This document shows, one piece after another, positions 1 through 9,792 of a DNA stretch of 64,000 bases. Position numbers and translations under genes: made by a program. The notes under the pieces are model-generated. The model searched no databases. It saw nothing but the letters and a program-made list of their open reading frames with translations, and was not told the DNA's origin. The stretch comes from an uncultured Pelagibacteraceae bacterium. GTDB taxonomy: Bacteria; Pseudomonadota; Alphaproteobacteria; Pelagibacterales; Pelagibacteraceae. Location: contig CACDZR010000005.1 of the NCBI GenBank assembly GCA_902557235.1, forward strand, positions 16,613 through 80,612. The letters are read 5' to 3'. The number at the start of each line of letters is the position of its first letter. The stretch's first letter is position 1.

Positions 1-2
1 CA

Positions 3-209
3 AAATTGAAAACTGTATTACAAATGGTTTCTATAGGTCTTTTGTTGTCGGGTGAAACTGGAAATAAAATTATTAATTTCCAAGACTACAATGCACAAAC
101 TATTGGCATAATTCTCTTATGGCTTTCGGCTGCTTTAACTCTTTTCACTGGATATGAATATATGCGGAAGGGAATTGATCACGCAATTTCAGAGGACAGC
201 AAAGATTAG
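3..209 (+). CDS. pgsA: CDP-diacylglycerol--glycerol-3-phosphate 3-phosphatidyltransferase, C-terminal fragment (5' truncated by window)
   Basis: Frame open to window start; KLKTVLQMVSIG...LWLSAALTLFTGYEYMRKG resembles the PgsA C-terminus. Confidence 0.7.
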   Translation, partial: KLKTVLQMVSIGLLLSGETGNKIINFQDYNAQTIGIILLWLSAALTLFTGYEYMRKGIDHAISEDSKD

Positions 210-1087
210 GCTGCTTTTTTTTTTCTAACTATTTGCTGATAACTTTCGTTTAAACCAATTATTAAATCACAAACTTTAAATTCATTTTCAGCAATACACG
301 ATACTGGAGTCACTTCTGCTGCAGTCCCCGTTAAAAAACATCCAACAAAATCCTTTAATTCTTTAGGATTGATTTTTCTTTCATGAACTTTAATATTTTT
401 TGATTTTGCAATTTCAATTACAGTCCTTCTTGTAATTCCATCCAGAAAAGAATCTGGAACAGGTGTGTGAAGCTCACCGATCTTATCTTTGAAAAAAATA
501 TTTGCACCAGTTGCTTCAGCAATATTACCTTCATGATCTAACATTAGAGAATCTGTATAACCATTTTTTTCCGCTTCATGTTTTGAAAGTGTACATATCA
601 TATATAGACCTGAAGCTTTTGTATCCCATGGAATTGTATTGGGAGCTGGCCTCCTCCAATTCGAAATATTCAATTTAATTCCCTCAACTTTTAATTTTGG
701 GTCAAAATACGAACCCCATTCCCATGTTGCAATTGCAACATGAATTTTTGTTTGTTGAGCAGAGATTGCCATCATTTCACTTCCTCTCCAAGCTACTGGT
801 CTCACGTACCCATTTTCAACTTTTTGATTTTTTATAATAGAATTTGAAGCAGCATTAATTTCTGCCTCAGAGTAAGGTATTTCAAATCCCATTCTTCTTG
901 CTGAATGAAAAAATCTTGAAGTATGCTCCTCTAGTTTAAAGATTGAACCATCATAAACTCTTTCTCCTTCAAAAACACAGCTAGCGTAGTGTAATCCATG
1001 ACTTAAGACGTGTAATTTAACATCTGACCAATCTACTAGTTCGCCATTGTACCATATTTTACCAGATCTTTTATCGTAAGGTATCAT
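206..1087 (-). CDS. ilvE: Branched-chain amino acid aminotransferase (class IV PLP)
   Basis: 293 aa; motifs YDKRSGKIWYNGELVDW, WDTKASGLYMICTLSKHEA, EATGANIFF, DGITRRTVIEIA. Confidence 0.93.
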   Translation of the reverse strand: MIPYDKRSGKIWYNGELVDWSDVKLHVLSHGLHYASCVFEGERVYDGSIFKLEEHTSRFFHSARRMGFEIPYSEAEINAASNSIIKNQKVENGYVRPVAWRGSEMMAISAQQTKIHVAIATWEWGSYFDPKLKVEGIKLNISNWRRPAPNTIPWDTKASGLYMICTLSKHEAEKNGYTDSLMLDHEGNIAEATGANIFFKDKIGELHTPVPDSFLDGITRRTVIEIAKSKNIKVHERKINPKELKDFVGCFLTGTAAEVTPVSCIAENEFKVCDLIIGLNESYQQIVRKKKAA

Positions 1088-1153
1088 GTATGAAATATAA
1101 AATTATTACTGAAAAATATCTATGTATATATAATATGTCAATATAACTTACCT

Positions 1154-1594
1154 GTGATGAAAGAGCTTTTATATTTAAAAGATGAACAATTAAAACATTT
1201 AATTGAAAAATTATTTATAAGTTATAGAGAAACTTTTTCAGACTCAAAAAAAATTCTCAATAAATACCATATTGGTTTAGCCCACCAAAAAACTATTCAT
1301 CTAATATCTATGTATGAAGGAATATCAATTTCAGAACTTATGAAAAAACTTAAAGTATCTAAGCAAAGTTTAAATAGGGTTTTAAAAGACTTGATAAAAC
1401 TTGAGATAGTTTTTTTTAATAAAGATGAAAATGATACAAGAATTAAACATATTTTTCTAAATGAAAAAGGAAAAAAAATTTTTAAAGAGATTTTTGAGAT
1501 ACAAAAAAAAAGGATTTATAACGCATTACTAAATTCAAGCTCTCAAGAAGTTCTTAATTTTGATGAAGTTTTAAATAGAATAATAAATGGATAA
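1154..1594 (+). CDS. MarR family winged-helix transcriptional regulator (PetP-like position)
   Basis: 146 aa; wHTH LMKKLKVSKQSLNRVLKDLIKLEIV; overlaps the response regulator start. Confidence 0.8.
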   Translation: MMKELLYLKDEQLKHLIEKLFISYRETFSDSKKILNKYHIGLAHQKTIHLISMYEGISISELMKKLKVSKQSLNRVLKDLIKLEIVFFNKDENDTRIKHIFLNEKGKKIFKEIFEIQKKRIYNALLNSSSQEVLNFDEVLNRIING

Positions 1595-2264
1595 TTTTCA
1601 AGCTCATATTTTAGTAGTGGATGATGATGAAGGTATAAGATCATTAGTTAAAAAATATTTAAATGAGAAAAAATATTTAGTTACAACAGCTGATAATGCA
1701 GAAAATGCATCTGAAAAAATAAACATCATTAAATTTGATTTAATAATCTTGGACATAATGATGCCAGGAAAAAGTGGATTAGATTTTTTGAGAGAACATA
1801 AAGAAAAAATAAATACTCCAATAATATTATTGACAGCAAAAGGTGAGCCAAATGAAAGAATAGAAGGGCTTGAGATGGGAGCAGATGATTATCTGCCGAA
1901 ACCATTCGAACCCAAAGAACTGGACCTAAGAATTAAAAATATAATTAATAAAACAAAAAAAAATAATTTAAAAAAAGTTATAAAATTTGAAAACATTAAA
2001 ATTGATTTGAACAAACAAATAATTTTTCATGGAAATTCAGAATTTAAAATAAATAATACTGAAAAAACAATATTAGAAAAAATGATTAACAACCCAGGAA
2101 AAGTATTTGAGAGAGAAGAAATTGGTAAATTAATTGACTTAGACAAAGAAAGATCAATTGATGTTATTATAACAAGATTGAGAAAGAAAATTGAAATAGA
2201 TCCAAAAAATCCTAAATTTCTTCAAACTATAAGGGGAGCTGGCTATGTTTTATGGATTGAATAG
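1587..2264 (+). CDS. OmpR/PhoB-family response regulator
   Basis: 225 aa; receiver DDDEG...LDIMMPG...LTAKGE...KPFEPKEL plus C-terminal wHTH VIITRLRKKIE...TIRGAGYVL. Confidence 0.93.
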   Translation: MDNFQAHILVVDDDEGIRSLVKKYLNEKKYLVTTADNAENASEKINIIKFDLIILDIMMPGKSGLDFLREHKEKINTPIILLTAKGEPNERIEGLEMGADDYLPKPFEPKELDLRIKNIINKTKKNNLKKVIKFENIKIDLNKQIIFHGNSEFKINNTEKTILEKMINNPGKVFEREEIGKLIDLDKERSIDVIITRLRKKIEIDPKNPKFLQTIRGAGYVLWIE

Positions 2265-3564
2265 ATTGGTAAAAAATTTACTGCCAAAAAGATTATTCTA
2301 CAGAGCTTTATTGATAGTTGCTATTCCTGTGATCTTAATTCAATTAATAATTACAATAGTTTTTTTTGATAGTCTTTGGATAAAAACAAATAAAGGAATG
2401 ACACGAGCGTTAGTTAGTGAAATTCAAACTTTTATTGAAGTTTATAGTAATGATAATTACGAAAAAGATGACATTAAAAACATTTTTTCATTATATCAAG
2501 ATTTGAATATTGAATTTATTGAAGATAATAATTTTAATTTTTCTTACAATGAAAGATGGTTTAGCCCAATTGATAGAACATTGAGGAGAGAATTAAAATC
2601 TAGATTTGCATTAGAAATATTTTGGTTTGATACAACAAGCTATAAAGAGCTAGTTGATCTAAGAATAAAATATCAAAATGGATATTTCAAATTCATTGTT
2701 CCTAAAGATAGACTGACAAGCACATCTGCAAGATTGTTTGGATTATGGATAACTGTTCCAGCATTTATCGTTGTCATTATTTCACTAATATTTTTAAAAA
2801 ATCAAACAAGACCAATTACAGCTCTGGCTAAAGCTGCTGAAAAATTTGGAAGGGGCGAAAATGTTGATGAATTTAAACCTTCAGGCGCAGCTGAGATACG
2901 TCAGGCGGGCTATGAATTTGATAGAATGAGAAAAAGAATAATGAGACATTTAAATCAAAGATCTGAAATGCTATCTGGGATTAGTCATGATTTAAGAACA
3001 CCTTTAACAAGAATGAAATTACAAACTGAGTTTATAAAAGATAAATCCTTAGCTAGTAAGTTAACTGAGGACATAAATGAAATGGAAAAAATGCTTAATG
3101 AGTATTTGCAGTTTACAAGCTCTTCATTTATTGAAAAAGATGAACTTTTTAATCTTAGTGATTTAATCGATGAAATTATAATCAAATACAATAATGGAAA
3201 TATCACGAAAGAGATACCACCAAGAGTTTACTTAAATGGACGAAAAAATTTAATTAAAAGATGTCTGAATAATCTTATAGATAATTCTATTAAATATGCG
3301 AACAAAATAAATGTTGAACTTACAAAAAATAAAACAAACTTAGTGATTAAAGTTGAGGATGATGGTCCAGGAATACCAGATAGTGAATACGATAATGTAT
3401 TTAAACCTTTCTACAAAATAGACAAAGGAAGAGCAGACTCAAAATCTAGTGTTGGTCTTGGTCTATCAATAGCGTCTGATATCGTTCGTTCTCACGGTGG
3501 TAATATAAAATTAAATAAATCTAATTTGAACGGACTTGAAGTTAAGATTTTTTTGCCCGTTTAA
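2245..3564 (+). CDS. EnvZ-like sensor histidine kinase
   Basis: 439 aa; two TMs, HAMP-like region, SGISHDLRTPLTRMKLQTEF H-box, N/G boxes DNSIKYANK, DDGPGIP, GLGLSIASDIV. Confidence 0.93.
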   Translation: MFYGLNRLVKNLLPKRLFYRALLIVAIPVILIQLIITIVFFDSLWIKTNKGMTRALVSEIQTFIEVYSNDNYEKDDIKNIFSLYQDLNIEFIEDNNFNFSYNERWFSPIDRTLRRELKSRFALEIFWFDTTSYKELVDLRIKYQNGYFKFIVPKDRLTSTSARLFGLWITVPAFIVVIISLIFLKNQTRPITALAKAAEKFGRGENVDEFKPSGAAEIRQAGYEFDRMRKRIMRHLNQRSEMLSGISHDLRTPLTRMKLQTEFIKDKSLASKLTEDINEMEKMLNEYLQFTSSSFIEKDELFNLSDLIDEIIIKYNNGNITKEIPPRVYLNGRKNLIKRCLNNLIDNSIKYANKINVELTKNKTNLVIKVEDDGPGIPDSEYDNVFKPFYKIDKGRADSKSSVGLGLSIASDIVRSHGGNIKLNKSNLNGLEVKIFLPV

Positions 3565-3790
3565 TCTTTTTTTTCAAAACCTGTTTTTTTTCAAGTCTTT
3601 TCTCCAAATTTTCGACTCTTTTGGAAAGAATATCAAATTCATCCTTACTCGTTAATTTCATTTTAAATACAATTTCATCTCTTTTTGATTTTAAAATGTT
3701 TACTATCTCATTTTTTAAGTCTCTAGATGAGACTAATCCTTGTTCTAAAAGTTTAGTAAATTTATCAAATACGAATTTTGAATTTTTCAT
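3542..3790 (-). CDS. UbiK/BMFP (YqiC) family accessory factor
   Basis: 82 aa; short N-terminal helix and C-terminal coiled coil ILSKRVENLEKRLEKK; convergent overlap with the kinase gene. Confidence 0.6.
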   Translation of the reverse strand: MKNSKFVFDKFTKLLEQGLVSSRDLKNEIVNILKSKRDEIVFKMKLTSKDEFDILSKRVENLEKRLEKKQVLKKKIKRAKKS

Positions 3791-3840
3791 ATATTTATTA
3801 AATAAGTTAATATATCTTTACTCTATTATTATAATTAAAA

Positions 3841-4617
3841 ATGTTCATTAATAATTTTGACCCAGTTGCATTTAGTTTATTTTCTTTAGAGTTTAGGTGG
3901 TATTCTTTATCGTATATATTTGGAATTCTTGCTGGATGGGTCTTAGCAAAAAGAATTTTTATAAAAGACGACAGCTTAAAAGAAAAATTCGACGATTACA
4001 TTACTTTTGTAATCTTGGGTATTATAATTGGTGGCAGATTAGGTTACGTAATTTTTTATAATTTTGATTACTATTTAGTAAACCCTGTTGAAATTTTTAA
4101 AATTTGGAATGGGGGAATGTCATTCCATGGTGGACTATTGGGTGTAATTGTTATGAGTATATGGTTTGCAAGAAAGCATAGTCATAATTCATATATTTAT
4201 CTTGATGTTGTCTCTTTAGTTGCTCCTATAGGAATCTTTTTTGGGCGTATTGCAAATTTTATCAATTCGGAGCTTTATGGGAAAGAAACTGCTTTACCAT
4301 GGGGAGTTAAATTTGAAAAAATTGATGAAATATATCGTCATCCATCTCAACTTTATGAAGCTTTTTTTGAGGGGCTGTTATTGTTTTTTATATTGATATA
4401 TTTTCATAAAAGATCATCAGCTAAAAATCCTGGCTTCATATCAGGAATATTTTTAATATTTTACTCTACATTCAGATTTCTAATAGAATTTTTAAGAATT
4501 CCAGATGAACAATTAGGTTATGTCTTGTTTAGCTTGAGTATGGGACAAATTTTATGTTTAGTATTTTTTATATTTGGTTCTTATTTGACTTTAAAAAAAT
4601 ATGATCATCAAAAATAA
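3841..4617 (+). CDS. lgt: Prolipoprotein diacylglyceryl transferase
   Basis: 258 aa; polytopic, GGRLGYVIFYN, GGMSFHGGLLG, GRIANFINSELYGK, HPSQLYEA. Confidence 0.96.
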   Translation: MFINNFDPVAFSLFSLEFRWYSLSYIFGILAGWVLAKRIFIKDDSLKEKFDDYITFVILGIIIGGRLGYVIFYNFDYYLVNPVEIFKIWNGGMSFHGGLLGVIVMSIWFARKHSHNSYIYLDVVSLVAPIGIFFGRIANFINSELYGKETALPWGVKFEKIDEIYRHPSQLYEAFFEGLLLFFILIYFHKRSSAKNPGFISGIFLIFYSTFRFLIEFLRIPDEQLGYVLFSLSMGQILCLVFFIFGSYLTLKKYDHQK

Positions 4618-5650
4618 TTTTGAAATCTCTTTAGATAAATTTATCAATTTTGCTCTGTATGATAAAAAAAAAGGATACTATATGCAAAAAAGTCCTTTCG
4701 GACGAAAGGGTGATTTTATAACTGCACCAAATATTTCCAGAATGTTTTCTGAGATGATAGCTATTTGGATTTTAGGATTTTGGGAAAATTTAGGAAATCC
4801 AAAAAAAATTAATTTAGTAGAACTTGGTGCAGGAAATGGTGAAATGATGAAAATTTTTCTTGAAACTTTTAAAAAGTTTCCAATATTTTTTGACTCATGT
4901 AATATTTTAATTCATGAAAAGAGTCTAAAACTAAAAAAAATTCAAAAAGATAAATTAGACAAAGATAAAATAGTTTGGATTAACAATCTGAAAGAAATAA
5001 AAAAATTTCCAACAATCTTTATTGCTAATGAATTTTTTGACGCAATGGCAATAAAACAATTTATTAAAAAAAGAAATATATGGTTTGAAAGATATGTAAT
5101 TTTTAAAAATAAAAAAAAAGCCTTTTTTAATGAAAAAAGTTTTAATATGAGAAAATTTGAGAAAGAAATTGGTTACAATATTTCAAAAAATCAAAAATTT
5201 ATTGAATACTCATTAGTTGGAGTAAGTTATTTAAAAAAAATCACTGATATAATAAAAAAAAATAACGGTGGTCTTCTAATAATAGATTATGGGTATGTTG
5301 AAAAAAAAATGAAAAATACTCTTAAATCAATTTCAAATCATAAACACAGTAATGTTTTAGAAAATATTGGTAAATCAGATATTACTCATAATATAAATTT
5401 TTACCTTTTTAAAAAAATAATTGATCAATTGGGTGGCTTAAAAGATTTGATAACAACTCAAGGAAGCTTTTTAGTAAAATTAGGAATAAAAAATAGAGCT
5501 GAAATAATTTCACAAAATCAAAACTTTTCAAAAAAAGCAGATATTTATTATAGATTAAAAAGACTAATAGATGATAAAGAAATGGGTGATTTATTTAAGG
5601 TAATGTTTATTAAAAAGAAAAATAATAAATATAAATTGGGGTTTAATTGA
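4601..5650 (+). CDS. Class I SAM-dependent methyltransferase, MidA/NDUFAF7 family
   Basis: 349 aa; KKGYYMQKSPFGRKGDFITAPNISRMFSEM, VELGAGNGEMM, ANEFFDAMAIKQF, IDYGY. Confidence 0.88.
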   Translation: MIIKNNFEISLDKFINFALYDKKKGYYMQKSPFGRKGDFITAPNISRMFSEMIAIWILGFWENLGNPKKINLVELGAGNGEMMKIFLETFKKFPIFFDSCNILIHEKSLKLKKIQKDKLDKDKIVWINNLKEIKKFPTIFIANEFFDAMAIKQFIKKRNIWFERYVIFKNKKKAFFNEKSFNMRKFEKEIGYNISKNQKFIEYSLVGVSYLKKITDIIKKNNGGLLIIDYGYVEKKMKNTLKSISNHKHSNVLENIGKSDITHNINFYLFKKIIDQLGGLKDLITTQGSFLVKLGIKNRAEIISQNQNFSKKADIYYRLKRLIDDKEMGDLFKVMFIKKKNNKYKLGFN

Positions 5651-6405
5651 TAGTTTCAAAAAAATTATCTAAATTAAAAGAAATCAAACATGGTTTTTTC
5701 AATAATAAAGGCGGGTGCTCGACAGGTATTTATAAAAGTTTAAATTGCGGACCAGGTTCTAATGACTACAAAACAAAAGTTTTTAAGAATTTAAGAATTG
5801 TTAAAAAAAAAATTAGCAAAAATTCAAAAAATATTTTTTTACTGCATCAAATACATAGTAATAAATTTATTTTCATCAATAAATATTCTAAGTACCTAAA
5901 AAAAAAGAGAGCAGATGCAGTAATTACTGACATTCCAAGATTGCCAATTGGAATTCTTACAGCTGATTGTGTACCAATATTAATTTACGATAAAAAAAAA
6001 AAGATGGTAGCTGCTATTCATGCTGGATGGAAAGGTGCATATAAAGGAATTATTTCAAAAGTAATAAATTTCATGATTAAAAAGGGCTGTAAAAAAAAGA
6101 ATATAATTGCTGTTATAGGTCCTTGTATTGCCCAAAAAAGCTATAACGTAAAAGAAGATTTTAAAAGAAAATTCCTTAAAAAAGACAAAAGAAATAAAGT
6201 TTTTTTTAAAAAAAGAAAAAACTTAATTTATTTTGATTTATCAAAATATGTTAAATTACAACTCAAATTAATGAAAATTACAAATTTAGATACGATAAAT
6301 ATTGATACTTTTCCCAAAAAAAATAATTTTTTTAGTGCAAGAAGGTCTTTGCATTTAAATCATGATGATTATGGTAGAAATATTTCATTAATTATGATTA
6401 ATTAG
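5647..6405 (+). CDS. pgeF: YfiH/PgeF (DUF152) purine nucleoside phosphorylase / laccase-domain protein
   Basis: 252 aa; LHQIHSN, ADAVITDIPRLPIGILTADCVPIL, AAIHAGWKG, IGPCIAQKSYNV, SARRSLH. Confidence 0.9.
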   Translation: MIVSKKLSKLKEIKHGFFNNKGGCSTGIYKSLNCGPGSNDYKTKVFKNLRIVKKKISKNSKNIFLLHQIHSNKFIFINKYSKYLKKKRADAVITDIPRLPIGILTADCVPILIYDKKKKMVAAIHAGWKGAYKGIISKVINFMIKKGCKKKNIIAVIGPCIAQKSYNVKEDFKRKFLKKDKRNKVFFKKRKNLIYFDLSKYVKLQLKLMKITNLDTINIDTFPKKNNFFSARRSLHLNHDDYGRNISLIMIN

Positions 6406-6414
6406 AGTTTTTCA

Positions 6415-7347
6415 ATGAAATTATTAACTGGAAACAGCAATAAAGTTTTAAGTAAAAACATTGCTAAATATTTAAAAACAAAACTTGTAAATTCAAGTAT
6501 TAGAAAATTTGCTGATGGCGAAATTTATATTGAAATAAATGAAAATATAAGAGGTAACAGTATTTTTATTGTTCAATCTATCTCTTCTCCAGCAAATGAT
6601 AATTTAATGGAATTATTGTTATGCATTGATGCTCTAAAAAGGTCATCAGCAAAAAATATAACGGCGGTAATACCTTATTTTGGATATGCAAGACAAGATA
6701 GAAAAGTTGTTCCAAGGACTTCGATATCTGCAAAACTTGTCTCAAATCTAATTACTAAAGCTGGTGCTGATAGAGTGGTAACTGTAGATTTGCATGCAGG
6801 TCAAATTCAAGGTTTCTTTGATATTCCTGTTGATAACTTATTTTCTACTCCAATATTTGCAAGACACGCTAGAAAGAAAATTAAAAGTAAAAAAATTATT
6901 TGTGTTGCACCTGATGTGGGAGGAACTGAAAGAGCTAGAGCACTTGGAAAACTTTTAAATGTAGGACTAGCTATTGTTGATAAAAGAAGACCTAAACCTG
7001 GACAATCGCAAGTTATGAACGTCATTGGTGATGTAAAAGGTCAAACCTGTATTATAGTTGATGATATAATTGATTCAGGGGGTACAATTGTTAATGCAGC
7101 AAAAGCTTTGAAATCTCGTGGGGCAAAAGATGTGTACGTTTATATTACTCATGGAGTTTTAAGTGGAGATGCAATTAAAAAAATTAAAAACTCAGTAATT
7201 AAAAATTTAGTAATAACTGATACAATAGACAATGTTCATAAAACTAAAAATGTCAAAAATATTGAGGTTTTGCCAATATCAGGTCTAATGGGTGAAGCAA
7301 TAAAGAGAATTTCAAATTCAACATCTGTATCAGATTTATTTAAATAA
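6415..7347 (+). CDS. prs: Ribose-phosphate pyrophosphokinase
   Basis: 310 aa; FADGEIYIEINENIRG, PYFGYARQDRK, VTVDLHAGQIQGFFDIPVDN, IVDDIIDSGGTI. Confidence 0.97.
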   Translation: MKLLTGNSNKVLSKNIAKYLKTKLVNSSIRKFADGEIYIEINENIRGNSIFIVQSISSPANDNLMELLLCIDALKRSSAKNITAVIPYFGYARQDRKVVPRTSISAKLVSNLITKAGADRVVTVDLHAGQIQGFFDIPVDNLFSTPIFARHARKKIKSKKIICVAPDVGGTERARALGKLLNVGLAIVDKRRPKPGQSQVMNVIGDVKGQTCIIVDDIIDSGGTIVNAAKALKSRGAKDVYVYITHGVLSGDAIKKIKNSVIKNLVITDTIDNVHKTKNVKNIEVLPISGLMGEAIKRISNSTSVSDLFK

Positions 7348-7390
7348 ATTCCTTGATTATTTATAAACATGAGTTAAAAAGCTCTGTTTT

Positions 7391-8128
7391 ATGAGTTCAA
7401 TAGAAGCAAACATTAGAGACAATACTACCAAAGGACAGTTAAACGCTATTAGAAATAGTGGAAATGTTCCAGCTATTATATACGGTGGTAAAGATAAAAA
7501 TCAAAAAATATCTATTTCAAAAAAATTACTTAAAACTTTTATTGAAAAAGAAAATTTCTTTTCAAGCATAATTACTCTTAATGTTGATGGAAGTAACCAA
7601 AATGTATTACCAAGAGAGATCAAATATCATATCATAACCGATGAACCAATTCATGTAGATTTTTTAAGAGTACTTCCAGGTGTAAAAATAAAGATAGAAA
7701 TACCTGTAAATTTTATTAATCACGACAAGTCGCCTGGTCTTAAAAAGGGTGGAGTTTTGAATATTGTAAGAAGAAAAGTAGAATTAAAATGTCCAAGTGA
7801 AAAAATACCTGAAAATTTAACAATAGATCTAGATGGTGTTGATATTGGAGAAAGTTTCAAAATCTCTTCAGTAAAATTAGATCCGGAAGTTGTTCCAACA
7901 ATTCAAGGAAGGGATTTTGTAATAGCAACATTAGCAGCTCCAACGGTTATGAAAGAACCTGAAAAACCTGCTGAAGCAGAAGCTGCAGAGGGTGAAGAAG
8001 GTGCTGAGGGTGCAACTGCTGCAGCGGCCGATGGGGATAAAGCTGCTCCTGAGGGTGATAAAGGAGATAAAAAAGAGGGTGATGATAAAAAACCTGCTGA
8101 CAAAAAACCTCCTGAAGAAAAAAAATAA
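7391..8128 (+). CDS. rplY: 50S ribosomal protein L25/general stress protein Ctc with acidic/Ala/Lys-rich C-terminal tail
   Basis: 245 aa; N-terminal L25 fold and C-terminal Ctc domain HVDFLRVLPG...PVNFINHDKSPGLKKGG; low-complexity tail. Confidence 0.92.
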   Translation: MSSIEANIRDNTTKGQLNAIRNSGNVPAIIYGGKDKNQKISISKKLLKTFIEKENFFSSIITLNVDGSNQNVLPREIKYHIITDEPIHVDFLRVLPGVKIKIEIPVNFINHDKSPGLKKGGVLNIVRRKVELKCPSEKIPENLTIDLDGVDIGESFKISSVKLDPEVVPTIQGRDFVIATLAAPTVMKEPEKPAEAEAAEGEEGAEGATAAAADGDKAAPEGDKGDKKEGDDKKPADKKPPEEKK

Positions 8129-8158
8129 TCAACTAAATTGAAAATTAATCAATAGATC

Positions 8159-8719
8159 ATGCTTTTATTTGTAGGATTGGGTAATCCAACACCAGACAGT
8201 GAAAATAATCGACATAATGTTGGGTTTAAAATTATAGACGCAATAAACAAAAAATTTAGTTTATCAAAACAAAAACCAAAATTTAAAGGCCTATTAACCA
8301 CTGGCAATATAGGAAATGTTAAAGTTTATGCCATCAAACCTTTGACCTTTATGAATAATTCAGGAATTTGTATTAGAGAGCTTATTGAATATTTTAAAAT
8401 TGATGCTCAAGATGTAATAGTTTTTCATGATGATCTAGATGTGGAATTTGGAAAAATTAAAGCTAAATTTGGAGGATCAAGCGCAGGACACAATGGAATT
8501 GCATCGATTGATAAGTTTATCGGCAAAGATTATTCTAGAGTTAGAATAGGTATTGGTAAACCCAAAGGAAACATCGAGGTTGCAGATTATGTTTTACAAA
8601 ATTTTGACGAAGATGAGTCATTAGGTATTGAAAAAATATCAAACCATATAAATGACTCAATTTCTTTTCTTGTCGAAAAAAAATTAGATCTTTTTTCTAG
8701 TACAGTAAATAATAAATAA
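8159..8719 (+). CDS. pth: Peptidyl-tRNA hydrolase
   Basis: 186 aa; VGLGNPTPDSENNRHNVGF, KPLTFMNNSG, HDDLDVEFGKIKAKFGGSSAGHNGI. Confidence 0.96.
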   Translation: MLLFVGLGNPTPDSENNRHNVGFKIIDAINKKFSLSKQKPKFKGLLTTGNIGNVKVYAIKPLTFMNNSGICIRELIEYFKIDAQDVIVFHDDLDVEFGKIKAKFGGSSAGHNGIASIDKFIGKDYSRVRIGIGKPKGNIEVADYVLQNFDEDESLGIEKISNHINDSISFLVEKKLDLFSSTVNNK

Positions 8720-9792
8720 TGAGTTTCAAGTGTGGGATCGTTGGTTTGCCAAATGTGGGTAAATCTACTCTCTTCAATGCATTAACTAATTCCAATAAAG
8801 CTCAAGCAGCTAACTTTCCATTTTGTACAATTGATCCAAATATTGGTGTAGTTAGTGTGCCTGATTATCGATTAGAAAATTTAGCCAAAATTTCTAAATC
8901 AAAAAAAATTATACCTACTACTATTTCTTTTGTTGACATAGCTGGTCTTGTGAAGGGTGCATCTAAAGGTGAAGGTTTGGGAAATAAATTTTTATCTCAT
9001 ATTAGAGAAGTAGACGCTGTAATACATATGATTAGATGTTTTGACTCTAGTGATATTCAAAATGTAAATCCTACAGTTGACCCTGTTAGAGATCTTGAAA
9101 TAATTGAGACAGAAATGAAACTTGCAGATTTAGAGTCCATTCAAAAAAGACTTGAGAAAAATAACAAAAAAAATATTGATGAGGATCAAATTAAAATTCT
9201 TCAAAGTTGTTTAGACTTAATTAATAATGATCAAGATTTAACAAGTTTAAAATCAGAGTTTAGCAAAAAACAACTAAATTTAAGTGGTTTATTGTCTTTG
9301 AAGCCCAAAATATTTGTTTGTAATGTTGATGAGAAAAGTGTCCAAAATGGAAACGGTTACACTAAATCATTCTTAGAAAAATTTGGTTTAGAAAACACTT
9401 TGATTGTATCGGCTGATATTGAAAATCAAATCAATGAGTTAGATAGTGAAGAAAGAAAAAACTACATGGAAATGATTGGTTTAAAGGACACTGGCTTGGA
9501 TATGTTGATACAAAAAGGTTATAAGATTTTAGAATTAGACACTTTTTTTACCTCAGGTCCTGAGGAAACAAGAGCCTGGACTATTCAGAAAAATTGTTTA
9601 GCTCCAAAAGCTGCTGGTGAAATACATACTGATTTTGAAAAAGGATTTATTAGAGCTGAGACTATTTCTTATAATGATTTTGTTGAAAATGATGGATGGG
9701 TAAATTCTAAAACAAATGGAAAAATGAGATTAGAAGGTAAAGACTATATTGTTAAAGACGGTGACGTTTTAAACTTTCGTTTCAATACGTGA
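8719..9792 (+). CDS. ychF: Redox-regulated ATPase YchF (Obg-like)
   Basis: 357 aa; GIVGLPNVGKSTLFNALT, FVDIAGLVKGASKGEGLGNKFL, TGS-domain C-terminus. Confidence 0.97.
   Translation: MSFKCGIVGLPNVGKSTLFNALTNSNKAQAANFPFCTIDPNIGVVSVPDYRLENLAKISKSKKIIPTTISFVDIAGLVKGASKGEGLGNKFLSHIREVDAVIHMIRCFDSSDIQNVNPTVDPVRDLEIIETEMKLADLESIQKRLEKNNKKNIDEDQIKILQSCLDLINNDQDLTSLKSEFSKKQLNLSGLLSLKPKIFVCNVDEKSVQNGNGYTKSFLEKFGLENTLIVSADIENQINELDSEERKNYMEMIGLKDTGLDMLIQKGYKILELDTFFTSGPEETRAWTIQKNCLAPKAAGEIHTDFEKGFIRAETISYNDFVENDGWVNSKTNGKMRLEGKDYIVKDGDVLNFRFNT

Noticed and set aside
7903-8132. Ser/Ala/Pro- and Leu/Gln/His-rich ORFs antisense to the rplY tail
   Set aside because: Both come from the low-complexity GC-rich rplY tail read on the opposite strand; no start context or domain.
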